A stretch of 64,000 nt of DNA from positions 8,494,001 through 8,558,000 of the forward strand of contig CM060985.1 in assembly GCA_030765065.1 (NCBI GenBank), given 5' to 3'. The translations under genes and the position numbers were made by a program. The notes beneath the pieces were generated by a model, which was given only the letters and a program-made list of their open reading frames with translations, did no database searches and had not been told where the DNA came from. The DNA is from Deroplatys truncata (Eukaryota > Arthropoda > Insecta > Mantodea > Mantidae). Below, in pieces: positions 36,064 to 47,900 of the stretch (position 1 is its first letter; the number at the start of each line of letters is the position of its first letter).

Positions 36064-36172
36064 CAACGAAATCTCAAACAGAAGTTCATAGCTTTGTTGA
36101 AGAGGTTCAGGGTTACTGAAGATCTTCAAGGTCTGGGGAATGACCAGGAAGTGATAGGACAAAAGCTTTCAG
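36064..36172 (+). CDS. PACS: PACS exon 4 in this window
   Basis: The acceptor is tcctatttcag ending at 36063 and the donor is gtatta at 36173. It opens with QRNLKQKFIALLKRFRVTED, the counterpart of the conserved PACS segment that reads F-K-Q-K-x-x-A-L-L-x-R-F-K-V in vertebrates. It enters in phase 0 and leaves in phase 1; the last G plus GA at 42295 gives Gly. The 109-bp exon follows directly from the basic end of the previous exon. Confidence 0.92.
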
Positions 36173-36982
36173 GTATTAGTTTTAAACACCTATTTGAGAT
36201 ATTGTTACAACAAAATGTATATCTTCAATTTTCAGTTTGCTTAAATAATAATTCTCAATATTTTCACCATTGAAAAGTACTGTTCTTTCCAGTGGACATA
36301 GATTATAAAACATCTTAATTTCAGTTCCTATAGTACTAAAAGACTAAAAAACCTGAATATTAAAATGCAAATGTATTGGAGTTATAAAAGAATATACTTA
36401 TGATGATGGTCGATGACTTTTCGTTGAGAATGACATGAATAGAAAATAGTTCTTACTCCACAGAAAATGTGTGTAAAAGTAAGACAAAAGCAGCACATAT
36501 TTCATTCCAAGCAATATATATGGTGAGACAGAATAATACTAAATAATTTTAAGGTGTGATTCAGGGGTTCTGTTTGAGTATTTTCTTTTAGGAAATGTAT
36601 GCCTGTAAACTTATTATCGAGCTAGAGGGCATTAACATTTGTTAAACACAGCGCCATGTTAGATGAAATTCCATTGAACAGGTTGATGCACATCTTTTGC
36701 TAAAAGGCATTGGGAGAATTTTGAAATAAGAGTAGCTGGTATCGTTAATTTTAAACAATGCAAAACTCTCTAAACTTGATTTAATAACTTGTGAATCTTC
36801 ATTTAATTATATGGCACTAAATCCATGTGCTCTGAAGTAGGTGAAAATTATTTTTTTAACCGATCTGCAGTTGCAATTACAGCTTATGCCAATAACATAT
36901 GCAAATAATATTATAGTTGGTCAAATTACTTGAGAAAATTAATTAATTTTGAAGATTGAGAAGCTAGTAACAGTGATGTGTC

Positions 36983-37132
36983 ATAATTTAAAATAAAGAG
37001 AGTTGGAGGTTGTTGAACTCAGTTGGAAACATGCTGACAATGGGAGCAAACCGTTCTCCCGAAACACACTCAAAGTAAGAACCTTTTAGTGATGTAGTGT
37101 AACAACCTCCAACTCTCTTTATTTTAAATTAT
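36983..37132. repeat. Perfect 32-bp inverted repeat (hairpin, 86-bp loop)
   Basis: ataatttaaaataaagagag through ggttgtt at 36983-37014 is exactly complementary to 37101-37132 with no mismatch. The loop carries a smaller gggag/ctccc pair. It lies inside the long-TIR element. Confidence 0.95.
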
Positions 37133-37339
37133 ACTTGAGAAAAGTTAAAACAGTGTTAAATGATGGAAACATATGTTTTTAAAAGACTTCAAACATAGTT
37201 AAACTAAAAAAAACAAGAATTGAACAAGTGCACATGTGTTTATAAAAGTTGCTCAAAATGTCAAGCTTTGACTTTGGAGCATAGTTGATAGCGTTGTTGT
37301 AATGATTGCAGGTTCTTTAAAAAATACCTGGCATATCAT

Positions 37340-38160
37340 GAATGGCATCAAATCCTGGCCATCAGCTCCTCTTCACTATTAACCAGCATCTTGTACACAA
37401 GATTATGAACATGTCCCCAAAGGGGTTAGATCTAGTGATTTCGGTGCTCCTCGACCGATCCAACGATCAGGGTATGTTACACTTAGGAAATCCCTTACAT
37501 CACCAGAATATTCACCTTGGGACCACATTAACTGGCGTATTACTAAAGGAACTTCTTCCGGAAGTTCTGCCAAAGTATGTTGTAAAAACTGCAGGTAAAT
37601 GTTGAGGCAGTGAATAGGGCCCAATGAGTGTCATTCACAATGTCAGCCCAAATGTACATTACAAACTGGTGTTGTTAATTTGTAACTGTAATAGCTCTAG
37701 GGTTTTCCTGTGCCCTCATGTAAAAACCTTCTCGTACATCCACAATATGGTTGTAGGAAATCTTGGTTGATCAGTGCATTTATGAAGAAACCACTGGACT
37801 GGTCCCAGTGATGAGATGATATGGATGTAACTGCTGTTTGCACAGAATTCTAGCAACCAAAGAGTTGCATGTGTCATTGCTCTTGTGGCTGTGGATGGAG
37901 AATATGGACCTGGTCAAGAACCTCCTCTTCTAGAGTCACTGTAATTACATTTCTTTGGACTCCGAACATTGCGATTGTTTTTGGAAAGTTCCTATTTCTC
38001 GCAGACGTTGATGTACAGCCTGTGATGAGGCAAATGTCTCCTTGGGTAAAGCTCAGCATAAAGATCTCATACCCTTTTCGCATTTCTCCAAAGCAGCACC
38101 ACAAATGTAATGCATGTCTGCCAGCTAGCTCTGCATTTGTAAGGTGGAACACTTTTATAG
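37340..38160 (-). pseudogene. Mariner-like transposase remnant
   Basis: The minus strand from 38152 encodes an N-terminal HTH-like segment; 37624-37403 encodes a C-terminal part with RWIGRGAP...SLDLTPLG, where the usual W-P-P-R-S-P-D-L-T-P-L-D pattern is damaged and the final Asp is lost. The middle is too decayed to follow. Context: inside the long-TIR element. Confidence 0.6.
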
Positions 38161-38701
38161 TAGGCTGTAAAATGAGAGTGTTTCCAGTAAACAGAACACT
38201 GTAGTATATTGTGCTACACCTCTTGTAGCAACCACAAAGTGCTGTATAATATGTGATGGAATCCCTTACCAGTTAATAAACAAAACATAACATATTCCAA
38301 AATGCAAAGAAAACAAAACTTAAGCGACATTCCGATGCTGTTGGAGAATGAATCTGTTTGGCAGAATATCATCTAACCTGACAGCATTTGAAAAAGATTA
38401 TGTCCTGTAGCTCGATAACAAGACATTAATGGACATACATCCCCTATAATAAAATACTTGAATATAACCCCTGAATCACGCCTTAAAATTATTCTATGTT
38501 ATTCTGACTCATTCTGTGTGTGGTTGGGGTTGGGGGTGGGTGCGCTCTTTAAGAACTAAGAAAAAGGAGAGAGAAAAAAATTACAATACAACGTGTAGGC
38601 AACACTTAAGACCAAAACCTTTAATAACCCTTATATAAGTAAGTTTTATTGTTGTGTAGGTTGTAATCAAGTCCATTACCAGCATATGTTAAATCTATAT
38701 A

Positions 38702-40028
38702 CGAGGTACATCCAGAAAGTAAGTTCTGTTTCAATTTCTCTCCGCTGCAGCGCTGCGATCGCAGTTCCGCACATGCGCGGTAGACGCTCTGTATCAAGGA
38801 GAAGAAACGTGCGCCATTTTGAGATCGCTGTCAGCCACGTACGCTTTGTTGTGCTTGTTTACAATGTCGGTGTTGATTGAAAATCCCGCCACTTATGAAA
38901 TCAGATCTGTGATTCGTTTTCTGAATGCTAGGAAAGTGAAACCAATTGAAATTTATCGGCAAATTTGCGAAGTTTACGGACAAAATGCGATGAGTGATTC
39001 AATGGTGAGAAGATGGGTCCGACAGTTCAATGAAGGACGTAGTGAAGTGCACGATGAAGAACGAAGTGGGCGTCCATCTTTGGTTACAGAAGAACTGGTT
39101 CATGCGATTGATGACAAGATCCAGGAAAACCGCAAGTTTACAATTAGTGCTCTCGCTATGGAATTTCCCCAAATCTCACGATCACTAATTCATGAAATTG
39201 TTACCGAAAAACTGAAATTTCGTAAACTTTGCTCTCGTTGGGTACCAAAGATTCTTACTGAGCAACACAAAACAAACCGGATGGGTAGTGCACTTCAGTT
39301 TTTGACCCGTTATGATGAAGGCGGCGAAGAATTTCTGACACAGATAGTCACAGGAGATGAAACTTGGGTTTCTTACGACACCCCTGAAAGCAAGCGGCAA
39401 TCAATGGGATGGAGGCACACTTTCCCCAGCAAAGGTTAAGCCGAAACAAATCTTGACACCTTGAAAAATAATGTGCACAGTGTTCTGGGACTGGAAAGGC
39501 ATCTTACTCATTGATTTCTTACCGCGTGGTCAATCAAAACAGATGTTTATTGCGAGACACTTAGGAAATTGCGCCGCGCAATACAGAATAAGCGCCGAGG
39601 ATTGCTGTCAAAAGGTGTTGTTTTTCTTTACGACAACGCACGACCACACACTGCAAATGTGACGCAAAACCTCCTACAGGGATTTGGCTGGGACGTGTTT
39701 GACCATCCTCCGTACAGCCCTGACCTCGCTCCTAGCAACTTTCATCTGTTCTTACATCTCAAGTTTTTCCTTGGCGGTCAACACTTCAACAATGACGAAG
39801 AGCTGAAAGAAAATTGTTTCCAACTGGTTGAAGACACAGGCAGCAAACTTCTATGAAGAAGGTATACAAAAACTTGTGCCACGCTATGACAAATGCCTGC
39901 AAAATTTCGGCAGTTATATGGAAAAGTAGTTTAAGAGTTGTAGAATTTTGTGCAATAAATAAGTTTTCTGTATCTGTACACAATTTAATTTTATTACCAA
40001 ACGGAACTTAATTTCTGGACGTACCTCG
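38702..40028 (+). mobile_element. Mariner element, full length, DD34N
   Basis: Inverted ends are cgaggtacatccagaaagta at 38702 and ttctggacgtacctcg ending at 40028, with TA at 38700-38701 and 40029-40030; length 1327 bp. The transposase starts at 38864 (MSVLIENPATYEIRSVI) and is open to 39439: HTH segment VKPIEIYRQICEVYGQNAMS, linker WVPKILTEQH, first Asp in VTGDETWVSYDTPESK. A one-base insertion near 39434, a stop and a second indel near 39535 follow. The rest reads LLSKGVVFLYDNARPHTA (second Asp) and YSPDLAPSNFHLF, where the third catalytic Asp is Asn (aac). Closest in style to the 34229 mariner but a distinct copy. Confidence 0.93.
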
Positions 40029-42294
40029 TATATTAATTTGAAGCCGTGCATGAAATTACACAGTAATCCTGAGAGTATGGAGTAAGACTAGTATGCCAAT
40101 CAAAACTGCTCAGTCTCTACAACGTTGCAAAAATATTAAATTGTAAAATTACTAATTTAATTGCCAAAATATTTGCAAGATATGCATTGATTTCACAACA
40201 ATTGACTGTTTTAAGTTCATAGCCACATATTTGTTGCAGTCAAACAAGAAAGTGTTTATTTACCATCGATACGTTGATCACAGTGTTGGTAAGCATGTCA
40301 CCAAATGTTTATGTGCTAAAACAAAAAGACCATACGGCAAGTGTAAAGTTATTATACCACATTTTTGGGCTTAAAGTTCTTATACTGTGTTTTCTTGAAT
40401 CTAATGTGCACCTATTGAAAATTGTAGTTGGTATTAGATTCAAAGGCGTGTTAGATTCGAGTGCAAAATCGTTCCATAGTTTGTTGGTAACTGTATTCAA
40501 ATTTATTATGCCTATCTTACGTCACAATACATTGTTGTCATTCTCAATTATGTTTATCATTGTCCTATTATTGCAAGGGGTGTTGTAGTTGGTAGGTATA
40601 CTAAGGAAATGGAGAGAAAATAGAAGGGCCTCTTATGATGCTACTTTCAAGTGTAAAATGATTCTTTATGCTGAAAAAAATGGAAACTAAAGACAGAGAA
40701 TTTGATCTAGCAGAGAGCAATGTTTGCTTATGACAGCAACAAAAATTGGCATTACTTACAACTAAAGCTAGCAGAAAGGTATTTGTAATACTGGCAGTAG
40801 TAACTGTTCATATATAGCATAGGTATTTCATGCTCAGTTTAATAGGTAGTGGTAATTTCTTTAACACTGATTGTGTCGTGTAACAATAGGCTTCTCATAA
40901 ATAATAGGTATGTTGTGAAACGTTATGCACAAATGCACTGTTATACAGAATAAAATATATCCTATTATTAATGCATATTACATTTGTAACCAACTCCTTT
41001 TTATTATTTTAAGCTTGAAATTTGGAGTGCGCTTTAGATTCAGTGATGCACTAGATTAGCTTAAATGTGGCATTTTTGTGCTATATTGGATTACATGCTT
41101 TACTTTGGGTGCATGTTCTGTGTTTAATAATGAGCCATTGTTTAAGAGAATGCCCATGTAGTGCAGCAAGATCCAGAATATGGTACAAAATATTCATGAA
41201 AGAGTTCCTTAGGCCGCAACACTACTCAAAATAAAAACACTATTGCACAATGTTAATTTACTCGCAGTATTGTATTTTAAGTACTGTGATATTCTTGATA
41301 AATATTTCTGTTTTCAACAATTACAGTCTTTTATTTCGAGCTAAAACTGTGATTAACCACTAGTAATTGTATAAAGAAAGAAAATAGTCAAACTGTATTT
41401 ATAATTCAAAATTCATAAGATTATTTTTGTTAATGTTTACAGACTTGTGTGTCATTTCCGAAGTTGATTGTCTGAAGTGGGGAATCGTCGTATTCACCAG
41501 TTTCACTTCTATTTAATGGTATATTGATGTCAAGGATTTCTGTATTGTGTGAAAACTGTGTAGTCTTTGTTATTAAATAAATACAAGACCAAAGAAGAGG
41601 TACAAAAGTTTAAAATTACAATCTACTGTAATTCTGTAAAATTAAATGACCATTCTGATAATTGCTATACAACATCCACCAATATTTGTTATCCATTTCC
41701 ATGAATACCACAGTTTTTTTTTTTTTTTAACTGTTATTAGGTAATAATGGGGACTTAATGAAATTAAATTTCTAAGGATTAAAGGGGAAGACGACCCATA
41801 ATATCCTTCTTGATCATTGTATAATAATTTCATACAGAATATGGGGAAGGGAAGTAAATGGAATTAATTACATCTGCATAAGATTAAAAAGCCACCTTAC
41901 AATGCTGGGTAAGACAGCTAGTAATAAATGTTTGTGGGGCTAGAGCAGCAGCCCATTAGGAGAGGTAGTAAATAAAACGAGGATTTACCCCAAAAATTAA
42001 ATAAATGAAATTACCTCTGAAATGTAATCATAAAATTTCACCAGCTTACCTGATGTGACATTTACACCAGAAATGTTTATTGGCAGCTCTGATTTCAGGA
42101 CATAATCTCATCATTAAGTTTATAGCTTTCTATTTAAAAATTAAGGGTATCTACTTTCCCTCCATTTTACACATTTTTCATCACAAATCAGAAGGAAGTT
42201 TTTCCTGAATTTCTTGTGGTACACAGAGCATTTTCTATTACCAAGAAACAAGAACTAAATAAAGATAGGCCAACTAAACTTGTTTTGTTTGCAG

Positions 42295-42465
42295 GAGGTG
42301 ACATGGACCCGACAGAAATCGAAGATCTGTTTGAAGAACTTGAAGACATGAGCGACTCCGGTCCAGAAATGGATACCATGAGCATTTCCTCGACACCAAA
42401 GCCATCGCTAAGACCATTCTTCTCAAGCAGTCGTTCTTTACTGCAAGAAACGTTAAACGTACCAG
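42295..42465 (+). CDS. PACS: PACS exon 5 in this window
   Basis: The acceptor is ttttgtttgcag ending at 42294; the likely donor is gtgatt at 42466 (phase 1). An alternative donor, gtacca at 42459, is possible. The peptide has EIEDLFEELEDMSDSGPEMD and then SSTPKPSLRPFF, matching the PACS middle-region pattern S-D-S-G-P-(D/E)-M followed by S-T-P-K-P-x-L-x-P-(F/Y)-F. It is followed by a Ser-rich stretch. It joins the upstream exon in phase 1 with a Gly codon. Downstream exons lie outside the window or were not recognised. Confidence 0.92.
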
Positions 42466-43339
42466 GTGATTCCCTCTGCTCTAAAGTTAACGAGTCTTGT
42501 GCATGCCCCAAAGTACATTTGCCTAGTGATACTAACCCAAACGAGGCATGGAGGTTCAAAATATTTAAAAGTAAAATAAGTAAGACTTGAGTTTATATCT
42601 CTCTTGTAAACAGAGATGATGTTTCAGTTCCTGTGTGTGTGTGTGTTGATCTCATAACAAGGCTAGTAATAGTATCTAAATTATATGTGTTGTAATCATT
42701 AGATCTGTGTGCAGTAATTAGTTCTAAATTTAACATACAATATACACATTTACTATTGCTTCTGTAGAAATTAAGTTTCAAAACATGAAACATGTGGTAT
42801 AGCCTACTATTGCCATGCACTTTTAACACTCTCTTCTGTGTTTGTGTTTTTTGGGGGGAAAGCAATGCATGCTTATTTGGTCATAAGTGTTTTATGATTA
42901 GCATTAAACATTTTTTAGATGAACATATAACCTCTAACATCATCTTTGGTTGAAGCGCACATTTTGTGAAAATTCATAATGTTCGTTGCTTATTTATTAT
43001 TCCACAATTCTTGTTATTACTCAAAATAAAATTGTGGTTAAGAATAAATTATTGTTTTTTTTTCTGTATAGTGAAAGTTGTTTGAAATTACTTTTCGTCC
43101 CCTAAATACTAAGGAAGTTAAAGTAATCTTACCTCTGTCCCAACATCATATACACAACAAGAAATATCTGTGCTTAAGATATGCAGTAATGTTTAATACT
43201 TTTTCTTTGAACACATGTCATGAATAATTGAAGTGATGCATACTATGAAACTTTTATATGTGTGTTATGGAGTTGAATTTTGACACTGTGGTCTACACAC
43301 TGGAAATGTTTCAAGGATCATCCTCATTGTCTAATGTAC

Positions 43340-43815
43340 GTCTTGAATTTTGTGTGAATAGCTCATGAAATCATCGTCATTCTGAATGATTTTTATATAA
43401 CTTATAAACCATAAGAGATAAATTGAAACTTAATGCCGAAAAATGTAACTCTCATTAAAGCACATGATTTCTTTTTGTGGCATAAACCATTTGTAAGATA
43501 TTCATTTGTTTTGGTTTGTGTTCCAATGCTTTTCCTACATTTTTTGAAGTGCTGTTTACCATTCTTTTGTTTCTGTCACACTAAAGAGTATGGAATTTCA
43601 ACGCCAGCATATAGTCATCTTTTTTTTAAACATTTGACTATCACTTCAATCTCCTGTATCCCTCTTATACCTACAACAAAATGTATAATGAAACTATTTG
43701 TGCAAGCATTTATCTCCATTAACAAGAAGTAGATACAGAAATAAGCTTTTGAAAGAGTAATTTCTAGTATACAAATAAATGATAGCAGGTAGAAAAAGTC
43801 ATGTCACAGAACATG
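43340..43815 (+). repeat. Family A, copy 10 (3' half)
   Basis: Matches from tgtacgtcttgaattttg through taaaccataagagataaa, cgccagcatatagtcatc and catttgactatcacttcaat to gtagaaaaagtcatgtcaca. Confidence 0.8.
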
Positions 43816-44402
43816 TTTCAGAGGCTGTTGAAAAGAAACAAATAAAGGAAATTGCTGCACTATATAACATAAGGCAATCCAAAGAGATAAACATCCAATT
43901 TCTATGTTTGGGGCCACAAGAAGTTTGGTAAAATATCTAAGTAACATTATATAACCATAGACCCAGTGATTTTGATTTTTGTTTCATCCATAATAACATA
44001 TACATGTTGTGGGACATGCCAAAATAGTGCGAAAAAAACAAAATCATAACATTTCATACACAACTTCCTTAAAAAACTATTGATCCAGTGAAATTGTTTT
44101 ATACTAAGTACATTTAATACTGGACAATAAACATTATGCTGCACTAATAGATATTTGATTGCTTTATACCTAATTTACAATCATTAAGGTCTTGATGATA
44201 TAAAACATTACACCACACTACTAGGTATTACTGCATTTTTCAGTCAGTGTCTCATAGTTCACTCTTATATTCAAGGTAATCTTGGATGGAGTAAAAACAA
44301 TGGTTAATTAGATGTGCCTTGAGACATGATTTCAAATGATTAACAAGTATTATTTAAAAAACCATACTCAACATAAAGGACAAAATTCAAGCTGCAAAAA
44401 CT

Positions 44403-44582
44403 TGAGGTATTTATAAAATTGGACATGGGAAAATATACTTAGGGAAGACAAACAGAAACATAGACACAAGGTTTAAACAACATCATGGAAATGTAAAATA
44501 CAAACAGATTGATAATACCGCAGTTACAGAGCATTTTTGGTCCACAAATCATCAGTTGAAAGTGAAACCTAAAAGCCCTTAG
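44403..44582 (+). pseudogene. GIY-YIG endonuclease fragment (Penelope-like element)
   Basis: The plus frame from 44406 reads GIYKIGHGKIYLGKTNRN, followed by a segment with TRFKQHHGNVKY and AVTEHFWSTNHQLKV, then a stop at about 44579. This is the GIY-x-YIG core followed by the conserved Arg and the (A)xAEH-x(5-6)-H segment of GIY-YIG nucleases, as found at the C-terminus of Penelope-like retroelements. The codon before GIY is a stop (tga). No reverse transcriptase is visible upstream. Confidence 0.75.
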
Positions 44583-44629
44583 AAAACCAGATGAATTCTT
44601 CACTTAGGAAGTTTTTTCTGTGCCACCTG

Positions 44630-45121
44630 CCTACAGTAAGAGGAAGTATTGTGTTCTACTCAAAAGTTTAATGCCAAGATTTCAGCGGTTCCCCTCAATC
44701 CAGAAAAAGCATTTTTTTTTTTTAGAAAAACAGGTTCTTGTGTGTATCTGTCTGTGAACAGCATAATGAAATGTTCTGTAAATACCAAACTTGGTATTTA
44801 AGCTCAGTATCTTTTGAAAATGCAACACATAGATTTTCAGGAAAATTCCATCACCCCAAACTACCCTTACGTGAAAATTTTTCAATATTTGTTATTTTCC
44901 CAAAAACATGTTTAAAGATGTTTACATGATAAATAAAATGTATGTCTTCAATTTTCTGGGCATAGCCTGTAAAGTCCTCTTCATTCAGAAAGAATTTTGT
45001 TTATCTGGTAAACAAAATAGACAAGGGATAGACGAAAACCTACTAGACAAAAAATGTAGATGTCTGTAAAACAGACAATTTATTTCAAATAACCTTTTTG
45101 TGGTATAAGCCATTTCCAATA
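44630..45121 (+). repeat. Family A, copy 11, left part
   Basis: From ctacagtaagaggaagtatt through taccaaacttggtatttaag to ataagccatttccaata, where the mariner-like element inserted; it resumes at 46176 (tatccattaatattga) and soon runs into copy 12. Confidence 0.85.
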
Positions 45122-46175
45122 CAGGGTTGACCAAAAAGAAGTTATCACTTAGATGGGATTGACTTTTATTTGAATAACATAACACACTATGTCCAAATGA
45201 AGCTATTGCACTCCTTTGTTTTCAATGCATGTGTAAAGTCTTCGCACCATACAGGACATAGCTTGTTCACACATTTCCATAGGTATAGAGTGGACAGTTG
45301 TGTGTTCTTTAAGGTCATTAATACCAGTAGGTCTTGTAGCATACACACATTCTTTCACCATTCCCTGTAGCCAGAAATCACATGGAGTCAAATCTGGTGA
45401 TCGTGCTGGCCAAGCCAAAGGTCCACCCCTTCTAATCCAGCATGTACCAAATGTTTCATCCAGGTAATGTTGAACCGTTAAGGCAAAATGTGGCAGTGCA
45501 CCATCTTGCTGGAAGTAACCTGATTTTAAGATACAGAGGGAAAGATTATCAACAACAAAATTGTGCAACATATTTAGATAAGAAACTCTCATGAGGATTG
45601 TCTGTACTCCAAATGATGCAATTGTGCTTATTCATGTTGTCATCCGACATAAAGAACGTAATATTAAGATCTGTGTGTGTCATCTGTAATAACACTTCTG
45701 CAGCTCGTACATGACCAATTTTATCTGTGTATCATTTGAATGTGGCACAGCTTCATCCCAAATTGAGGTGGAGAATTCTTAAGACGCTTGTCCGTGCGAT
45801 TCTGATTTCCAATGCTAACCTCAAAGTGGACGTTCCTGGGCTCCCAATCATTGTGCCTTGAACATTTATGATGTTATCTTCCATTCAAATATTCCTTGGA
45901 CATCCACTCCTTCCTTTACAGTCATTGGTCACAGACCTGGTGCATACAAATTTCTCATGCAGTCGACGGATAGTTAAACAGCTTGGAGGATTCTTATCAA
46001 ATCATCGCTGAAATTTGTTTCTTACTATTGATGGCGACCCAAACGCTTCCATCCAAGTTGTCACCTTCCTTCTCTCTTCCAAAGTAAGTAGGGTGGCCAT
46101 ATCTAGTCTACAACAAAAGAAAATATAATATTATGTAAACCCATATGAGTGGTAACATCTTTTTGGACAACTCTG
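45122..46175 (-). mobile_element. Mariner-like element with DD41D spacing
   Basis: Inverted ends are cagggttgaccaaaaagaag at 45122 and tttttggacaactctg ending at 46175, with TA at 45120-45121 and 46176-46177. Length is 1054 bp, shorter than usual. The minus frame 45592-45203 gives YFQQDGALPHFALTVQHYLD and then RRGGPLAWPARSPDLTPCDF with ATRPTGINDL after it. There are 41 residues between the second and third catalytic Asp. The N-terminal half (45600-46100) is frameshifted and lacks a clear first Asp. Spacing of 41 is described for the rosa group of IS630/Tc1/mariner elements. Confidence 0.85.
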
Positions 46176-47900
46176 TATATCCATTAATATTGATTTGAAT
46201 TTTCAATACTTCAACATTAAAGAAGGTATTGCATTTCACCCAATTTTTTAGAAAAATATGTTTGTGTGCATGTGTATGAAAGAACAGTATAACTCAAAGT
46301 CATATAAATTCCAAACTTGGTATTTAGGTTCAGACCTTCCATAGGTGTCACACGATTTACAAGAAAGTTTTCCCACTCCTAGCTACCCTTTACAAGGGAT
46401 GTTTTTCAAAACTTGATTTTCTAAAAAAGCCTCTCACAATTTTGATTAAAATGCACTGTACATTAAAGATATTTACATGACAAATATAATGTATATCTTA
46501 AATTTTCAAAGAATAGCCTGTGAAGTCCTCTTCATTTTGTATAACTTGTAAACATAAAGTGATAGGTGAAAATGCATTATACAAAAAATGTAGATCTCTT
46601 TAAAAAACAATTTAATTAAAATAATGTTTTTGTAGCATCAGGCATTGCCGCGATATCTGTTATTAATGGTTTGACTTGTTCAGTCCTGTTTGACATTCAG
46701 TTGTTTCTTGTGATTGCATGGAAAAGTACGGAATTTCAAGGTCAGCAAATAGCATCCTGTTCTAAAACATTTGACTTTTGCTACTCCCTTTGTATCTATT
46801 ATGAGCTGTGTAATGCAGCTATTTCCGGAAAGGTTTATCTAGATTAAAATGAATTAGATGGGAAAATAAACTTTTGTAAGAATAATTTGTATACCCATTA
46901 ATAAGCAATAGAGGCTAAAGAAATTCATGTGAATGTGACACATGAGATCTTAGAAAAAGTTCCTTATGTGTCTGTGAACAACATGACTCATAAACAAAAA
47001 GTCAGATAAATACCAAACTTATTCAATATCTTCCAAAGATACCACACAAAAGGTATTCAAGAAAATTTCCCCACTCCCAAGTACTGTTTACATGAAACAT
47101 TTTTCAACATTTTTCATTTTCTAAAAAATGGCTGTAAAATTTTTTATTAAAATACCACATATTAAAGATATTTACATGACAAATAAAATGTATATCTTGA
47201 ATTTTATGGGAATAGCATGTGCATTTGGAAGCAATGTTGTATAATTTTGCATAAACAAAAACGTAGATTTCTTTAAAACATATAATTTATTTCAAAGAAC
47301 TTTCTTTGTGGCATCAGCCGTTTCTGAGATATCATTATTAATGGTTTGAATTGTTCAATACTTGACATTCTTTCAAAATCCTGTGATTTTCTCACAATGT
47401 AATGGAAGGAATATGGTATTTTAAGGCCAGTGTACAATGCCCAGTCTTAAACATTTAACTATCGCTATTCCCTTTGTATCTGTAACGAAGTGTATAGCTA
47501 TTTCTGCAAAGGTTCATCTCAATTAAAATGAAGTACATAGTAAAACAAACTTTCATAAGAATAATTTGTATACCGACTAATAAGTGATACAGGGTGGAGA
47601 AAGTCATGTGAATGCAACACACACGTTTTATAGTGCTGTCCCTATTTAGTTGTTTCTCACAATATGGAAAGAGTATGGCATTTCGAAGCCAACATATAGC
47701 GGCTTGGTTTTAAACATCTGACTATCAATTTGGTTTCCTCTATCCCTCTTGTACCATCAATGAAATATGTGATAAACTTTTCTGTAAACATTTATCTCAA
47801 TTAACATGAAATAGATAGAAAAATAACTTTTTTTAACAATAGTTAGTAGAAGCTATATGAAAATAAATGACAGTGGGTAGTGAAAGTCATGATGTCTGAT
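46176..47900 (+). repeat. Family A, copies 11 (end), 12 and 13 in tandem
   Basis: Copy 11 ends at about 46215; copy 12 runs from gaaggtattgcatttcaccc to about 46950; copy 13 starts with the gtgtctgtgaacaacatga segment and runs to about 47625, and a further 3'-end fragment fills 47630-47900. All are in the same orientation. Confidence 0.8.

Larger units (their letters stand above)
36510..38512 (-). mobile_element. DNA transposon with ~170-bp inverted terminal repeats
   Basis: The left end (about 36515-36690) and the complement of the right end (38510 backward to about 38345) share taattttaaggtgtgattca (T/C variant), gtattttattataggg-like sequence, cttgttatcgagcta and gttagatga with gaps. Minus-strand fragments inside it belong to a mariner-like transposase: VFHLTNAELAGRHAL (N-terminal HTH) and FPKTIAMFGVQRNVITVTLE on one side, YPDRWIGRGAPKSLDLTPLG (catalytic region) on the other. 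Heavily decayed. Confidence 0.65.
36173..42294 (+). other. PACS intron 4 (6.1 kb)
   Basis: Donor gtatta, acceptor ttttgtttgcag. It contains the long-TIR element at 36510-38512 and the mariner at 38702-40028. In 40030-42294 I see no gene. Only the motif tcttgaatctaatgtgcacc near 40392 and an approximate inverted partner (gtgcgctttagattc) near 41030 hint at a further small element. Confidence 0.75.

Noticed and set aside
40385..41060. Small DNA transposon with inverted gaatctaatgtgcac-type ends
   Set aside because: Only one short imperfect motif pair; no boundaries or target duplication.
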